Below, one piece after another: positions 18,105 to 26,733 of a stretch of DNA of 52,269 nucleotides. The stretch comes from Burkholderiales bacterium RIFOXYD12_FULL_59_19 (lineage in GTDB: Bacteria > Pseudomonadota > Gammaproteobacteria > Burkholderiales > Burkholderiaceae_C). Each line of letters opens with the position of its first letter. Position 1 is the stretch's first letter. Both the position numbers and the translations under genes were made by a program. The notes beneath the pieces are model-generated. The model was not told the DNA's origin and did no database searches. It saw only the letters and a program-made list of their open reading frames with translations. The stretch is taken from assembly GCA_001771065.1 (NCBI GenBank), contig MESQ01000050.1, positions 22,510-74,778 of the forward strand, written 5' to 3'.

Positions 18105-18501
18105 ATTTTTCCAAGCGCGCACAGGCTTGAAGTGGGTGCAACTCACGGCCATTGCGTTCGCCTGTCTGGGAGCATCAAAGGGAGTGCAGGCGCAGTTGAT
18201 CGTGGTGGCGTCAACCACCTCGACTGAGCAGTCAGGCCTGTTTTCTGTGCTGCTGCCCGAGTTCAAAAAAGTCAGTGGCATTGACGTGAAGGTGGTCGCC
18301 CTGGGCACTGGCCAGGCCATCGACATGGGCCGCCGTGGTGATGCCGACGTGCTGTTTGTGCACGACAAGGTGGCCGAAGAAAAAGTGGTGTCCGAGGGGT
18401 AGAAATTTGTCGACTGGGTGAGCGGCAGCGCCGGCCAGGCGACGGTTGCCAGCTACAAGATTGGCGACGAGCAGTTGTTTTTTCCGAATGCGACCAAGTA
18501 G
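18105..18501 (+). pseudogene. Decayed second copy of tupA with an in-frame internal deletion
   Basis: Similarity to tupA begins abruptly at TTTTTCCAAGCGC and runs through signal peptide, VASTTSTEQSGLFSVLLPEF and DADVLFVHDKVAEEKVV. It then jumps to the tupA C-terminus (KFVDWVSGSAGQA to FFPNATK) and ends at the equivalent stop. Relative to tupA, 429 bp (143 codons) are missing between two GAGGG pentamers (14886-14890 and 15315-15319 in tupA). A TAG stop (tupA has CAG) lies just past the junction, and the normal ATG start region is absent. The product would be a truncated fragment of about 90 residues from a TTG at 18127, unlikely to bind tungstate. Confidence 0.9.
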
Positions 18502-18610
18502 GGTGCGGTGTTGACCGTGGTGGCCGCTTGCGCAGATGGCAATGCAGGCGCATCACGGTAGCTGCCCGGAAAAAACTCGGGCGACAGCCGCAACGCACTC
18601 GGCAATGGGT

Positions 18611-19096
18611 TTATTTTTTCGCCAATTTCCCCGCGACAAATTCCGATAACCAACCGAATCCGGCACCGACGATGATTGAAAGAATGGTTGGCAGGATCGC
18701 TTTCTCAGGCGACATGTCTTTACCGAGCAGGATCAGACCTGCGACGCTGGCGAAACCATAGACGCTCGATGGGATGGTTGAGAGGATTGGCAAGTGGGCT
18801 GCCAGCACGATCACCGCCGCGCCGATGCCCACAGCTACCGGTGCTGCCAACCCTCCAAGCGCGCCAAGAGGGCCGATGAGCATGACCGAAGCCATACCAA
18901 CCAGCGCGCCAAATGTCATGCATATAGCGGTCTTCTGGACGCCGTCAGACTTTCCTCCATTGTGAAAGTGGCTGGCCCAGGCGATAAAAGCCTGCCAGAT
19001 TTGCATGTTGAAAGTCGCCAGTGGGCCCAGAAAGAGCCAGGTGGCGGCGATAGCCAACAATCCAATGGAAATGCTGAGAGCAATAAGTAAAGACAT
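18611..19096 (-). CDS. DUF1097 family membrane protein
   Basis: 161 residues with about five membrane helices, the same size and layout as E. coli YcdZ-type DUF1097 proteins of the inner membrane, whose function is unknown. Glycine- and alanine-rich helices (GALGGLAAPVAVGIGAAVI) and a short conserved C-terminus (GFGWLSEFVAGKLAKK) are seen. The ATG at 19096 follows GAGGAG; the frame open to 19375 has no supporting start. It converges with the tupA remnant. Confidence 0.85.
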   Translation of the reverse strand: MSLLIALSISIGLLAIAATWLFLGPLATFNMQIWQAFIAWASHFHNGGKSDGVQKTAICMTFGALVGMASVMLIGPLGALGGLAAPVAVGIGAAVIVLAAHLPILSTIPSSVYGFASVAGLILLGKDMSPEKAILPTILSIIVGAGFGWLSEFVAGKLAKK

Positions 19097-19509
19097 CGAT
19101 TTCTCCTCGTTATTTGAAACATGAAAATGAAACCGCAGTTCAAGCAAGAACCACAGTACCGAAGTGTTGCCAAGGCATGCCAAATAGCAAGCTTTGACAC
19201 CACGAGCAGTTGGAATCGCCTTTTGGCTCTGGATACAGGTCTTTTTGCAAAGTGCGTGCCAACCTGCTGTGCGCGCTTGAGACGCTGGGTGACAGAGGAC
19301 TGCATAGAATCGTGCCGCTCGGGATGGCGAGACAGGTGTAACAATTGCGCCAAATCCTGGCACAAGTGATGTCAAAACTGAACAGTCGCGCGGTCTGAGC
19401 CAGGAGTGTTCAGCATTTAACCCGCCCTACAAGGGCAGTCAGGCTCGGCGCAGGGTTCTGATGGCTGGATAAAACAGTGTCGAACAGTTGGATGTCAGTG
19501 CCGGTTTTG
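19097..19509. other. Intergenic region between the DUF1097 gene and azlD
   Basis: 413 bp. It must carry the promoter of the DUF1097 gene. A small hairpin, GCCCT-ACA-AGGGC, at 19424-19436 may end the azlCD transcript but lacks a T-run. No coding sequence was recognised on either strand. Confidence 0.45.
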
Positions 19510-19848
19510 CTACAGGTGACCCACCCAACCCGCGTTGCGCAGCAGCACATACAGTGCCGTGCCCGTCAGAATGCTCAGCAGCGGCTGTTTTCTCCACCAC
19601 TGCAAAGCCACCACAACCGCCACTGCTACGCCTTCGGCCCACGGTCCGGACGGGTTGTCGCGGGCATGGCCCACCAGGGTGTGCAACAGCAGCAGCGTCA
19701 TGATGGCCAGCGGCAAAAAGCGGCCCAGTTGCTGCACCAACGGGTTGTTTTGCAGCCAGCGCGCCGCCAAAAAGGGCAGGGCGCGCAGGCCAAAAGTGAC
19801 CAAAGCCATGGCCGCGAGGGCGCTCAGCGCGTAAGTGGTGCTGATCAT
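19510..19848 (-). CDS. azlD: AzlD-type branched-chain amino acid exporter subunit
   Basis: 112 residues with three to four hydrophobic segments. AzlD is the small partner of AzlC in branched-chain amino acid (and analogue) export across the inner membrane. The pattern FGLRALPFLAARWL near the start, and LPLAIMTLLLLHTL, are typical. Its ATG overlaps the azlC stop (ATGA), showing translational coupling; the longer frame to 20121 lies inside azlC and is rejected. Confidence 0.9.
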   Translation of the reverse strand: MISTTYALSALAAMALVTFGLRALPFLAARWLQNNPLVQQLGRFLPLAIMTLLLLHTLVGHARDNPSGPWAEGVAVAVVVALQWWRKQPLLSILTGTALYVLLRNAGWVGHL

Positions 19849-20546
19849 GGCGCCACCTCTTTTGGCACCGGCTTGGGCCAGAAAAGCCCGGCTAGCACGC
19901 TCAAGGCGATGGCGACCAGCAGCGCCTGCCGGGGCGCCATGGCCATGGCCAGGCCATAGCTCAGCACCGCCACCCACAAGGGCGCAGCCGAGTCGGCGCT
20001 GCGCCACTGTTCCACCGCCAGCACGGCAAACAACGCCGCCAGCGCAAAGTCCAGCCCCACCATTGAAATTTGTGCCTGCGCCCCGATGACAGCGCCCAGT
20101 AAGGTGCCCAGTACCCACCAACCCTGGTTCAGCAGCGCTACCGCCACCATCTGGCGTGTGCTGGCGCCGGGTGGTAGTGTGGTCAGCACCGAATAGGTCT
20201 CATCTGTCAGGGCAAACACCAGATACCAGCGCGCCCAGGGCTGCCTGGGCAGTTTGTCGAGCAGCGACAGGCCATAAAAAATGTGGCGCAGGTTGACCAC
20301 CAGCGTGGCCAGGGCAATGGAGGCTACCGGCAGACCGGCCGCCAGCATCGGCACCATCATGAACTGCGCGGCGCCCGCAAACACCATCACACTGGCCGTG
20401 AGTGCCAGCCACCAGGGCGCACCTGCCTGCACAAACAAAAAACCGAACACCATGCCCAGCGGCACGTAGCCCATGGCCACGGGAACCGAGAGGGATAGCA
20501 CCGAAATGTGGGGGCCTTGTGGGTCGTGCGAAAGGGTAGGGGGCAT
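19845..20546 (-). CDS. azlC: AzlC-type branched-chain amino acid exporter
   Basis: 233 residues, about six membrane helices. AzlC is the main subunit of the AzlCD exporter. Conserved stretches include VPLGMVFGFLFVQAG, MVFAGAAQFM, and NLRHIFYGLSLL with ALTDETYSV, which mark the family. ATG at 20546 is preferred to the open frame reaching 20684, which would run into the elbB start region. It is divergent from elbB with a 136-bp gap that should hold both promoters. Confidence 0.9.
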   Translation of the reverse strand: MPPTLSHDPQGPHISVLSLSVPVAMGYVPLGMVFGFLFVQAGAPWWLALTASVMVFAGAAQFMMVPMLAAGLPVASIALATLVVNLRHIFYGLSLLDKLPRQPWARWYLVFALTDETYSVLTTLPPGASTRQMVAVALLNQGWWVLGTLLGAVIGAQAQISMVGLDFALAALFAVLAVEQWRSADSAAPLWVAVLSYGLAMAMAPRQALLVAIALSVLAGLFWPKPVPKEVAP

Positions 20547-20682
20547 GAAACAGGTGCTTTTGATCGCAGCGATAAATTGAAATATTGTGACAGCCTGAAT
20601 TTGCGCTGCCCGGCGGTCGGCGTATTGCTTGTGAAGCGGGTAGGGTGCGCAGCATAATTCGCTAAAACTACCGGAGATACTC

Positions 20683-21375
20683 ATGGCAAACCCTCAAAAA
20701 TTCCCCAAAGTCGCCGTGCTGCTGTCGGGTTGCGGCCACCTCGATGGCGCTGAAGTGCGCGAGTCGGTGCTGGCGTTGCTGGCGCTCGACCAGCATGGCG
20801 CCACGGTGCAGTGCATCGCGCCCAATGCGCCGCAGTTCCATGTCATTAACCACGTCACCGGCGAGCCGGTACCGGGCGCCACGCGCAACATCCTGGAGGA
20901 ATCCAGCCGCATTGCCCGACTGGGCCAATGCCTGGACCTGGCGCAGGCCAAAGTGGCCGATTACGACGCGTTGGTGATGCCGGGCGGCTATGGCGTCGCC
21001 AAGAACCATTGCAGCTTTGCTTTCAAGGGCGCCGACGCCGAGGTGCGCCCGGACGTGGCGGCGTTCGTGCGCGGTTTTTTTGATGCCAAAAAACCGGTGG
21101 GCGCGATTTGTATTGCCCCGGCGCTGGTGGCGCTGGCGCTGCACCAGGCGCACGACAGTGCCACGCTCACGCTGGGCAACGACGTCGGCTGCACTGCGGC
21201 CCTGGGTCAGCTCGGCCAGACCAGCCAGGACACGCCCAATGCCACCCAAATCGTGATCGACGAGGCGCATAAGCTCGTCACCACGCCGGCCTATATGTTC
21301 GATGATGCGCGCCTGGGTGATGTCTGGACCGGCATTGAGCGCTGTGTGGCCGAGGTGCTTAAGCGGGTAGCATGA
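20683..21375 (+). CDS. elbB: Isoprenoid biosynthesis-type glyoxalase ElbB (DJ-1/PfpI superfamily)
   Basis: 230 residues of the ElbB/ES1 branch of the DJ-1/PfpI superfamily. ElbB proteins show glyoxalase III-like activity and were linked genetically to isoprenoid synthesis. The fold's nucleophile elbow, PVGAICIAPALVA, with its cysteine, is present, as are VLLSGCGHLDGAEVRES and MPGGYGVAKN. The ATG at 20683 follows CGGAGA. Its stop overlaps the next gene by 4 bp (ATGA). Confidence 0.9.
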   Translation: MANPQKFPKVAVLLSGCGHLDGAEVRESVLALLALDQHGATVQCIAPNAPQFHVINHVTGEPVPGATRNILEESSRIARLGQCLDLAQAKVADYDALVMPGGYGVAKNHCSFAFKGADAEVRPDVAAFVRGFFDAKKPVGAICIAPALVALALHQAHDSATLTLGNDVGCTAALGQLGQTSQDTPNATQIVIDEAHKLVTTPAYMFDDARLGDVWTGIERCVAEVLKRVA

Positions 21376-21953
21376 AAGCCGTTTGCGTTTATTGCGGCTC
21401 CAGTCCGGGCCGACTCGATGTTTATGCCGAAGCCGCGTGCGCGCTGGGCCAGGCGCTGGTGGCGCGCGACCTGGGGCTGGTGTATGGCGGTGCCAGCATC
21501 GGGCTCATGGGGCTGGTCGCCGACACCGTGCTGCAACTCGGTGGGCGCGCTGTGGGCGTGATCCCGCAAGCACTGGCGCGCAAAGAAGTGGTGCACCGGC
21601 ACTTGACCGAACTCCATGTGACGCAATCCATGCATGAGCGCAAAACCATGATGGCCGAACTCTCGGATGGCTTCATCGCCATGCCGGGCGGCATCGGCAC
21701 GCTTGAAGAAATTTTTGAAATCTGGACCTGGGCCCAGCTTGGCATCCACGCCAAACCTTGCGGCTTGCTCAACGTGGCGGGCTATTTTGATGCACTGACC
21801 CGCTTTCTGGATCACGCGACTGCGGAGGCGTTTCTCAAACCATCGCACCGTGCCCTCTTGATTGTGGAGCAGCAGCCCCACGCGCTGCTGGATCGATTTG
21901 CCAGCTACCAGCCACCGAGCACAAGGAAGTGGCTGGAGCCGGATGAATCCTGA
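21372..21953 (+). CDS. LOG family protein (cytokinin riboside 5'-monophosphate phosphoribohydrolase type)
   Basis: 193 residues. LOG proteins remove ribose 5-phosphate from N-modified or plain adenosine monophosphates; in bacteria they probably act in nucleotide housekeeping. The motif PGGIGTLEEIFE, with catalytic residues, is intact, and the N-terminus CVYCGSSPGR with LVYGGASIGLMG is typical. It is coupled to elbB by an ATGA overlap. It converges with modC, with 73 bp between stops and no clear terminator. Confidence 0.92.
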   Translation: MKAVCVYCGSSPGRLDVYAEAACALGQALVARDLGLVYGGASIGLMGLVADTVLQLGGRAVGVIPQALARKEVVHRHLTELHVTQSMHERKTMMAELSDGFIAMPGGIGTLEEIFEIWTWAQLGIHAKPCGLLNVAGYFDALTRFLDHATAEAFLKPSHRALLIVEQQPHALLDRFASYQPPSTRKWLEPDES

Positions 21954-22026
21954 AGCCATCTGGTGATACGAAATAAATTTGTAGGTCATGGGCCTTCGTG
22001 GGCAGTGATTGACTTCGCAGCTGTTT

Positions 22027-23112
22027 TCAGCCCAAGACGGCCACCCCCTTGATTTGGGCATACACCGCTGTGCCGGGCTTCAGCCCCAACGCATGGCCGG
22101 AGCGCGTGGTGACGCGGGCAAGCAGGGCGGTATCGCCTGCGCACAGTGACACCATCACCTGGCCATGGCTGTCGGGTGACACAGCCGAGACGGTGCAGGG
22201 CAGGATGTTCAAAATGCTGGTGTCAGTTTGTCGCTGCAGCGTCAGGCTGACGTCGCGCGCCGCCACACGAACGCGCAGGGTTTGGCCTGGGTCCGCTTTT
22301 TGGCGTGCCACGGTCAGCTCGCCGCCGGCAAAGCGGGCGAGCGTGAGGTGGTCCCGGTCATCATGCGATACCACTTTGCAATGCAGCACCGCACCGGCCG
22401 TGTCGCCACGTGCGAGTGGCAAGTCCAGCCGTGTCAGCAGTTCTGCTGTCGGGCCAAACGCAGTCACCCGGCCCGTATCCAGCAGCACCATGTGGTCGGC
22501 CAGACGGGCCACTTCGTCAATGGCGTGGGTGACATAGATCACCGGCAGGCGCAACTCGGTTTGCAGTCGCTCAAGATAGGGTAATATTTCAGCTTTGCGC
22601 GGGGAATCCAGTGCGGCCAACGGTTCGTCCAGCAACAGCAGGCGTGGGCTGGTGGCCAGCGCCCGGGCAATGGCCACGCGCTGGCGTTCACCGCCGGAGA
22701 GCTCGTGCGGCCAACGCTTGAGCAGGTGGCCTATGCCCAACAGCGCCAGCGTGTCGTTCCAGCTTTGCTTGCGTTCTTTCGCCGGTGTGCGTGTGAAGCC
22801 ATACTGCAAATTGCCCTGCACGTTCAGATGCTCAAACAAGCTGGCTTCCTGAAACACGTAGCCCAGCGCGCGTTGGTGTATCGGTTTGAACAGGTTCTGG
22901 TCGCTGTTTTGCCACACCTCACCCTGGACGCAAATACGCCCTCGCGCAGCGGGTTCCAAACCAGCCAAGATGCGCAGCACCGTGGTTTTGCCAGAGCCAG
23001 ATGCGCCAAACAGCGCCGTGATGCCGTCGCCGGGCAGCGTCAGGTCAAGGTCCAGCGTGAAGTCTTGTCGTTTGAGCAGGGTCTTGAGTTGCAGGCCAGA
23101 TGCCGGGCTCAT
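22027..23112 (-). CDS. modC: Molybdate ABC transporter ATP-binding protein
   Basis: 361 residues. The ATPase domain carries Walker [10 protein letters not shown] near residue 36, signature [14 protein letters not shown] and Walker [12 protein letters not shown]. The last 65 residues form a TOBE/Mop oxyanion-binding domain, which separates ModC from TupC. It energises molybdate import. Its start overlaps the modB stop by 4 bp, so modA-modB-modC are one transcript from the modA/modE divergent promoter. Confidence 0.95.
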   Translation of the reverse strand: MSPASGLQLKTLLKRQDFTLDLDLTLPGDGITALFGASGSGKTTVLRILAGLEPAARGRICVQGEVWQNSDQNLFKPIHQRALGYVFQEASLFEHLNVQGNLQYGFTRTPAKERKQSWNDTLALLGIGHLLKRWPHELSGGERQRVAIARALATSPRLLLLDEPLAALDSPRKAEILPYLERLQTELRLPVIYVTHAIDEVARLADHMVLLDTGRVTAFGPTAELLTRLDLPLARGDTAGAVLHCKVVSHDDRDHLTLARFAGGELTVARQKADPGQTLRVRVAARDVSLTLQRQTDTSILNILPCTVSAVSPDSHGQVMVSLCAGDTALLARVTTRSGHALGLKPGTAVYAQIKGVAVLG

Positions 23113-23792
23113 GAACTGCCCCCTTTGTGCCGCGCGCCGTTGTACATGTGCAGTGCCAGCAGCACGGCAAAGCTGAAGCCCAGCATCACGGCAGCCAGCC
23201 GATGCGCATCTGAATATTCCATGACTTCCACGTGGTCGTAAATCTGCACCGACACCACGCGGGTCACCCCCGGAATGTTGCCCCCCACCATCAGCACCAC
23301 GCCGAACTCACCCACGGTGTGGGCAAAACACATGACGACCCCGGTAAAAAAGCCGGGCTTGCACAGCGGCACGACGACGCTGAAAAACGCATCCAGCGGT
23401 GAGGCGCGCAGACTGGCCGCCACCTCTAGCGGGCGTGTGCCCATGGCTTCAAACGCGTTTTGAATCGGCTGCACCATGAAGGGCAGGGAATAAAAGCTGG
23501 ATGCCACCACCAGTCCGGCAAAGGTGAATGGCAGCAGGCCCAGCCCCAAGGCCTGCGTCCATTGGCCCACCGTGCCGTGCGGGCCCATGGCCACCAGCAG
23601 GTAAAACCCCAGCACCGAGGGCGGCAGCACCAGTGGCAAAGACACCAGCGCACCCAGCGGCTTTTTGAGCCATGACCGGGTGCGTGCGAGCCACCACGCC
23701 AGCGGTGTGCCCACCAGCAGCAAAATCACGGTGGTGAGCGCCGCCACTTGCAGCGTCAGACCAATGGCTTGCAGGTCAGAGTTGGTCAGCAT
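23109..23792 (-). CDS. modB: Molybdate ABC transporter permease
   Basis: 227 residues, five to six helices. It forms the membrane channel for molybdate with ModC. The EAA loop region [22 protein letters not shown] and [19 protein letters not shown] are diagnostic of ModB. The ATG is directly next to the modA stop, and the stop overlaps modC. Confidence 0.95.
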   Translation of the reverse strand: MLTNSDLQAIGLTLQVAALTTVILLLVGTPLAWWLARTRSWLKKPLGALVSLPLVLPPSVLGFYLLVAMGPHGTVGQWTQALGLGLLPFTFAGLVVASSFYSLPFMVQPIQNAFEAMGTRPLEVAASLRASPLDAFFSVVVPLCKPGFFTGVVMCFAHTVGEFGVVLMVGGNIPGVTRVVSVQIYDHVEVMEYSDAHRLAAVMLGFSFAVLLALHMYNGARHKGGSS

Positions 23793-24548
23793 TCAAATAT
23801 CGTACCCATAAGAGCGGATCAGGTCCTTGATGTTGGGGCTTTGCAGCAATTTCACCAGCGCCACCGCCGCGGGGTTGTTGGCACCGCGGTTGAGTAGTAC
23901 GGCGTTTTGCCGGATCGGGCTGTACAGGGCTTGGGGTACCACCCACATGGAGCCACTTTTGAGCTTGCCGCCCGCCAACACTTGCGACATCGCCACAAAG
24001 CCGATTTCGGCGTTGCCGGTATACACAAAGTTGAACGCCTGGCCAATGCTTTCGCCTTGCACCAGTTTCGGGGTCAATGCGGTGGTCAAACCCAGCTTGT
24101 CTATCGTCTGAACGGCAGCTTCGCCGTAGGGCGCAGTTTTGGGGTTGGCGTAGGCCAGCTTGCGAAAGCCAGCGCCTTTGAGCACGTCACCCCTGGCATC
24201 CACTTCTGTTGCGTCTGCAGACCACAACACCAACTTGCCATTCGCGTAGGCAAAGCTGCTGCCCGCTTTGGCCAGTCCGTCCTTTTCCAGTGCCACCGTG
24301 GCGGCCGTGTTGGCCGCCAGCAACACATCAAATGGCGCGCCGTTTTTGATCTGGGCGTAAAGCTTGCCGGTGGCACCTACCGTCACACTCAGGGTGTGGC
24401 CGGTGGTTTTTTCGAGTACCGCGGCAATGGCCTTGATGGGTTCGGCAAAGTTGGCCGCCACGGCGATCTGGGTTTGCCCGGCCCATGTCGAGGTAGCAAA
24501 CGTCAGCGCCATAGCGCCTGGCAGCAGATGCTTGACGGAAAAACGCAT
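23793..24548 (-). CDS. modA: Molybdate-binding periplasmic protein
   Basis: 251 residues with a signal peptide (FSVKHLLPGAMALTFATSTWAG). The mature start QTQIAVAANFAEPIKAIAAV and the later GATGKLYAQIKNGAPFDVLLAAN are the ModA oxyanion-binding pattern. It delivers molybdate to ModB. The ATG at 24548 follows CGGAG; the frame continuing to 24608 has no signal peptide start. A ModE-type operator lies about 70 bp upstream. Confidence 0.95.
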   Translation of the reverse strand: MRFSVKHLLPGAMALTFATSTWAGQTQIAVAANFAEPIKAIAAVLEKTTGHTLSVTVGATGKLYAQIKNGAPFDVLLAANTAATVALEKDGLAKAGSSFAYANGKLVLWSADATEVDARGDVLKGAGFRKLAYANPKTAPYGEAAVQTIDKLGLTTALTPKLVQGESIGQAFNFVYTGNAEIGFVAMSQVLAGGKLKSGSMWVVPQALYSPIRQNAVLLNRGANNPAAVALVKLLQSPNIKDLIRSYGYDI

Positions 24549-24616
24549 AAAAAAACTCCGGGTGAATGACTGGGAAATTGGCTTGCCAAAGGGGCACCAA
24601 TACGTCATATGCAGCT

Positions 24617-24641
24617 TCGCTATTCTATTTAAGAATAACGA
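24617..24641. promoter_or_regulatory. ModE operator in the modA-modE intergenic region
   Basis: TCGCTATTC-N7-GAATAACGA is a 25-bp near-perfect palindrome: the arms differ only at one position (C in one, T in the other when reverse-complemented). The ends CG(C/T)TAT and ATAACG match the known E. coli ModE box (CG-TAT rich arms). It lies between divergent modA and modE, so molybdate-loaded ModE can repress uptake and possibly itself. Confidence 0.8.
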
Positions 24642-24701
24642 AAGTGTACTGGAGATTTGAATAGCGGTCGTGACCCACCAGCGCCCGGCACAATGCGGGC
24701 T

Positions 24702-25490
24702 ATGAGCAACAACGTTTTTTCAATGGGTGCCTTGAGCCACGAACCCGCTGACAAGCGCATGGATATCCTGCGCCTGATCGGAACGACGGGCTCGATTTCC
24801 GAGGCGGCGCGCCAGGCGGGCGTGAGTTACAAGGCGGCTTGGCAGGCGGTGCATACCCTGACCAATCTGGCTGGTGTGGGCTTGGTGGACCGGGCCGTGG
24901 GCGGAGCCGGTGGTGGTGGCGCGCAATTGACGGCTGCAGGCGCGCAACTTCTGGATGCAGCGCGCCAGATGGACGCTGCCCGGCGTGAGGTATTGGCACG
25001 TTTCAGCGGCGGCGCGGCGCAGGCCCTGCCAGGGGTTGGCTTGCGTACCAGCATGCGTAACAACTTGCCGTGCCAAGTGGTGCAGTTGATCCGGTCCAGC
25101 TTGGCTGACCCGATGGTTCGGGTGGTGTTGGCGCTGTCGCACGGCGGACAGATCACCTCGTCCATCACGCGTGAAAGCGCTGAATTACTTGGCTTGCGGT
25201 CTGGGCTGCCGGTTTTGGCATTGTGCAAGGCGACAGCGGTGTGTGTGAGTGCTCAAGTGGGTGCGGTGGCCGTGGAGCCTGTTGTCAATCCGGTTAACAG
25301 CGGTTTTGCCAATTTGATGCCTGGGAAAGTGTCCCGCCTGTTGCGCGGCAGTCAGCGCGATGAAGTGGTCATGCGTCTGCCCGGCGACTTGCAACTGGTG
25401 GGTTTCGCCAATCACCCAAACCGTTTGCGTGTGGGCAGCAAAGCCTGTGCGCGCGTGGAAGAAAACGCGGTGGTGCTGGCCATCGTGTGA
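24702..25490 (+). CDS. modE: Molybdate-responsive transcriptional regulator ModE
   Basis: 262 residues, the same length as E. coli ModE. The N-terminal winged helix (GSISEAARQAGVSYKAAWQAV) binds the palindrome upstream of modA; two Mop-type TOBE domains follow (SARN-like TSMRNNLPCQVVQL and a second near residues 185-255), which bind molybdate at the dimer interface. The ATG at 24702 is preferred over the TTG at 24657. It is divergent from modABC and convergent with the GAF/Fis regulator. Confidence 0.93.
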   Translation: MSNNVFSMGALSHEPADKRMDILRLIGTTGSISEAARQAGVSYKAAWQAVHTLTNLAGVGLVDRAVGGAGGGGAQLTAAGAQLLDAARQMDAARREVLARFSGGAAQALPGVGLRTSMRNNLPCQVVQLIRSSLADPMVRVVLALSHGGQITSSITRESAELLGLRSGLPVLALCKATAVCVSAQVGAVAVEPVVNPVNSGFANLMPGKVSRLLRGSQRDEVVMRLPGDLQLVGFANHPNRLRVGSKACARVEENAVVLAIV

Positions 25491-25514
25491 TACCAACGGT
25501 GCACCAGTTTGCAA

Positions 25515-26645
25515 TCAGGTCGTCTTTTGCCCCAGCTTGCGGTACAGCGTGGCGCGGCTTAGCCCCAAGGCGCGGGCGGCCTGGCCGACATTGCCACGGG
25601 CATCGTCGACCGCCTGGCGGATCATGGCCGCTTCTACCTCGCGCAGCGCCCGCGCTGGTGGCGCGCCGGGGCCGATTTGCCGTGTCTGGGCTTCGTCGGC
25701 ACGGGTGATGGCCTGGGCTTGCAGGCGCAGACCGCTCCACAGCGGTAATTCAATCGGGTTGGCGGGTCGTTTGGCGGCATCAAACAAAGGCTCAGCAGGT
25801 ACACCAAAGACCTCGCTGACATGCACGGGTGCCTGGCTGGGCACTGCCAAACCGGGTACCATTTGTCGGGCTACCGGGTTGGCCCCGGTGATCCAGCCCT
25901 CGGGGTCGAGGCACAACATGCCGTCGGCATCACTGCCCAAGGCGTTGCCGGGCCAGTTCAGGCGCAGCATCAGGGCATGGGGCAGGGCGGTGATCAGGGC
26001 GTTTTCGATCTTGCTGGCCGACTGCATGACCAGATGTTTGAGTTCGGGGCGTTCCTGCACGTCGACCCCGGTCACATCGAGCATGCCGACACAAGCGCCG
26101 TCGGGCCCAAACAGGGGTGCACCAGCGCAGCTGTAAACTGACGTGGCCTCAAAAAAATGCTCGCCGCGGTGCAACCAGACCGGTTGTAATTCCGCCAGCG
26201 CGGCCCCAATGGCGGTGGTGCCAATGCTGCGCTCGGACAGGTCGGTGCCGACCCGGGTGATCAGGTGGGCGCGTGGATCGGTGTGGTCAATGGCACCGCA
26301 GGCATCGACCACCACGCCGTCGGCATTGGTCAGGATGGCAAAGTAGCGGGTGTTGACAATCGCCCGTGCCAGGTTGTGCAACATCGGCTGGGCCGCTTCA
26401 ATCAATTGCTGGTTGGCTTCCAGGGTGTAGCGCAGGTCGGATGCATTGACATGAGAAAAACTGATGGCCTGGCCTGGGTGCAAGCCGGAAGTCAGGCAGC
26501 GTTGCCAGGAGCGCTCCAGCCAGGGCGCTGTCCAGTCCGGCGCCAAAGACCTGCCTTCTTGCATCAGGCGCTGGCGTGCCTGGGCAATGTTCGTCAGGCG
26601 ACCGAGTGACGGATTGGGGCGAGGGCTGGGTGGGTCGGTGTTCAT
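25515..26645 (-). CDS. GAF-domain regulator with Fis-type HTH, lacking the AAA+ domain
   Basis: 376 residues. The N-terminus, LERSWQRCLTSGLHP, and a following GAF domain (about residues 60-220) match the sensor part of AcoR-type activators. The C-terminus, NVGQAARALGLSRATLYRKL, is a Fis HTH. The central sigma-54-interacting AAA+ domain (GAFTGA) normally between them is absent, replaced by about 110 residues. It therefore cannot remodel sigma-54 holoenzyme by itself. The target is unknown; it is divergent from the histidine kinase at 26734. Confidence 0.85.
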   Translation of the reverse strand: MNTDPPSPRPNPSLGRLTNIAQARQRLMQEGRSLAPDWTAPWLERSWQRCLTSGLHPGQAISFSHVNASDLRYTLEANQQLIEAAQPMLHNLARAIVNTRYFAILTNADGVVVDACGAIDHTDPRAHLITRVGTDLSERSIGTTAIGAALAELQPVWLHRGEHFFEATSVYSCAGAPLFGPDGACVGMLDVTGVDVQERPELKHLVMQSASKIENALITALPHALMLRLNWPGNALGSDADGMLCLDPEGWITGANPVARQMVPGLAVPSQAPVHVSEVFGVPAEPLFDAAKRPANPIELPLWSGLRLQAQAITRADEAQTRQIGPGAPPARALREVEAAMIRQAVDDARGNVGQAARALGLSRATLYRKLGQKTT

Positions 26646-26733
26646 GGTCAGTGGGTTGGTCCTGATTTATTGTATTTTGAATGAGTTGGCGGATGCGCTT
26701 GCCAGCCTATCGAGATGCAGGCACACTTTGGGT

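Noticed and set aside
17877..18130. ORFs of 65-79 aa upstream of the tupA remnant
   Set aside because: No Shine-Dalgarno, no family, and they lie across the putative enhancer of the aldehyde dehydrogenase.
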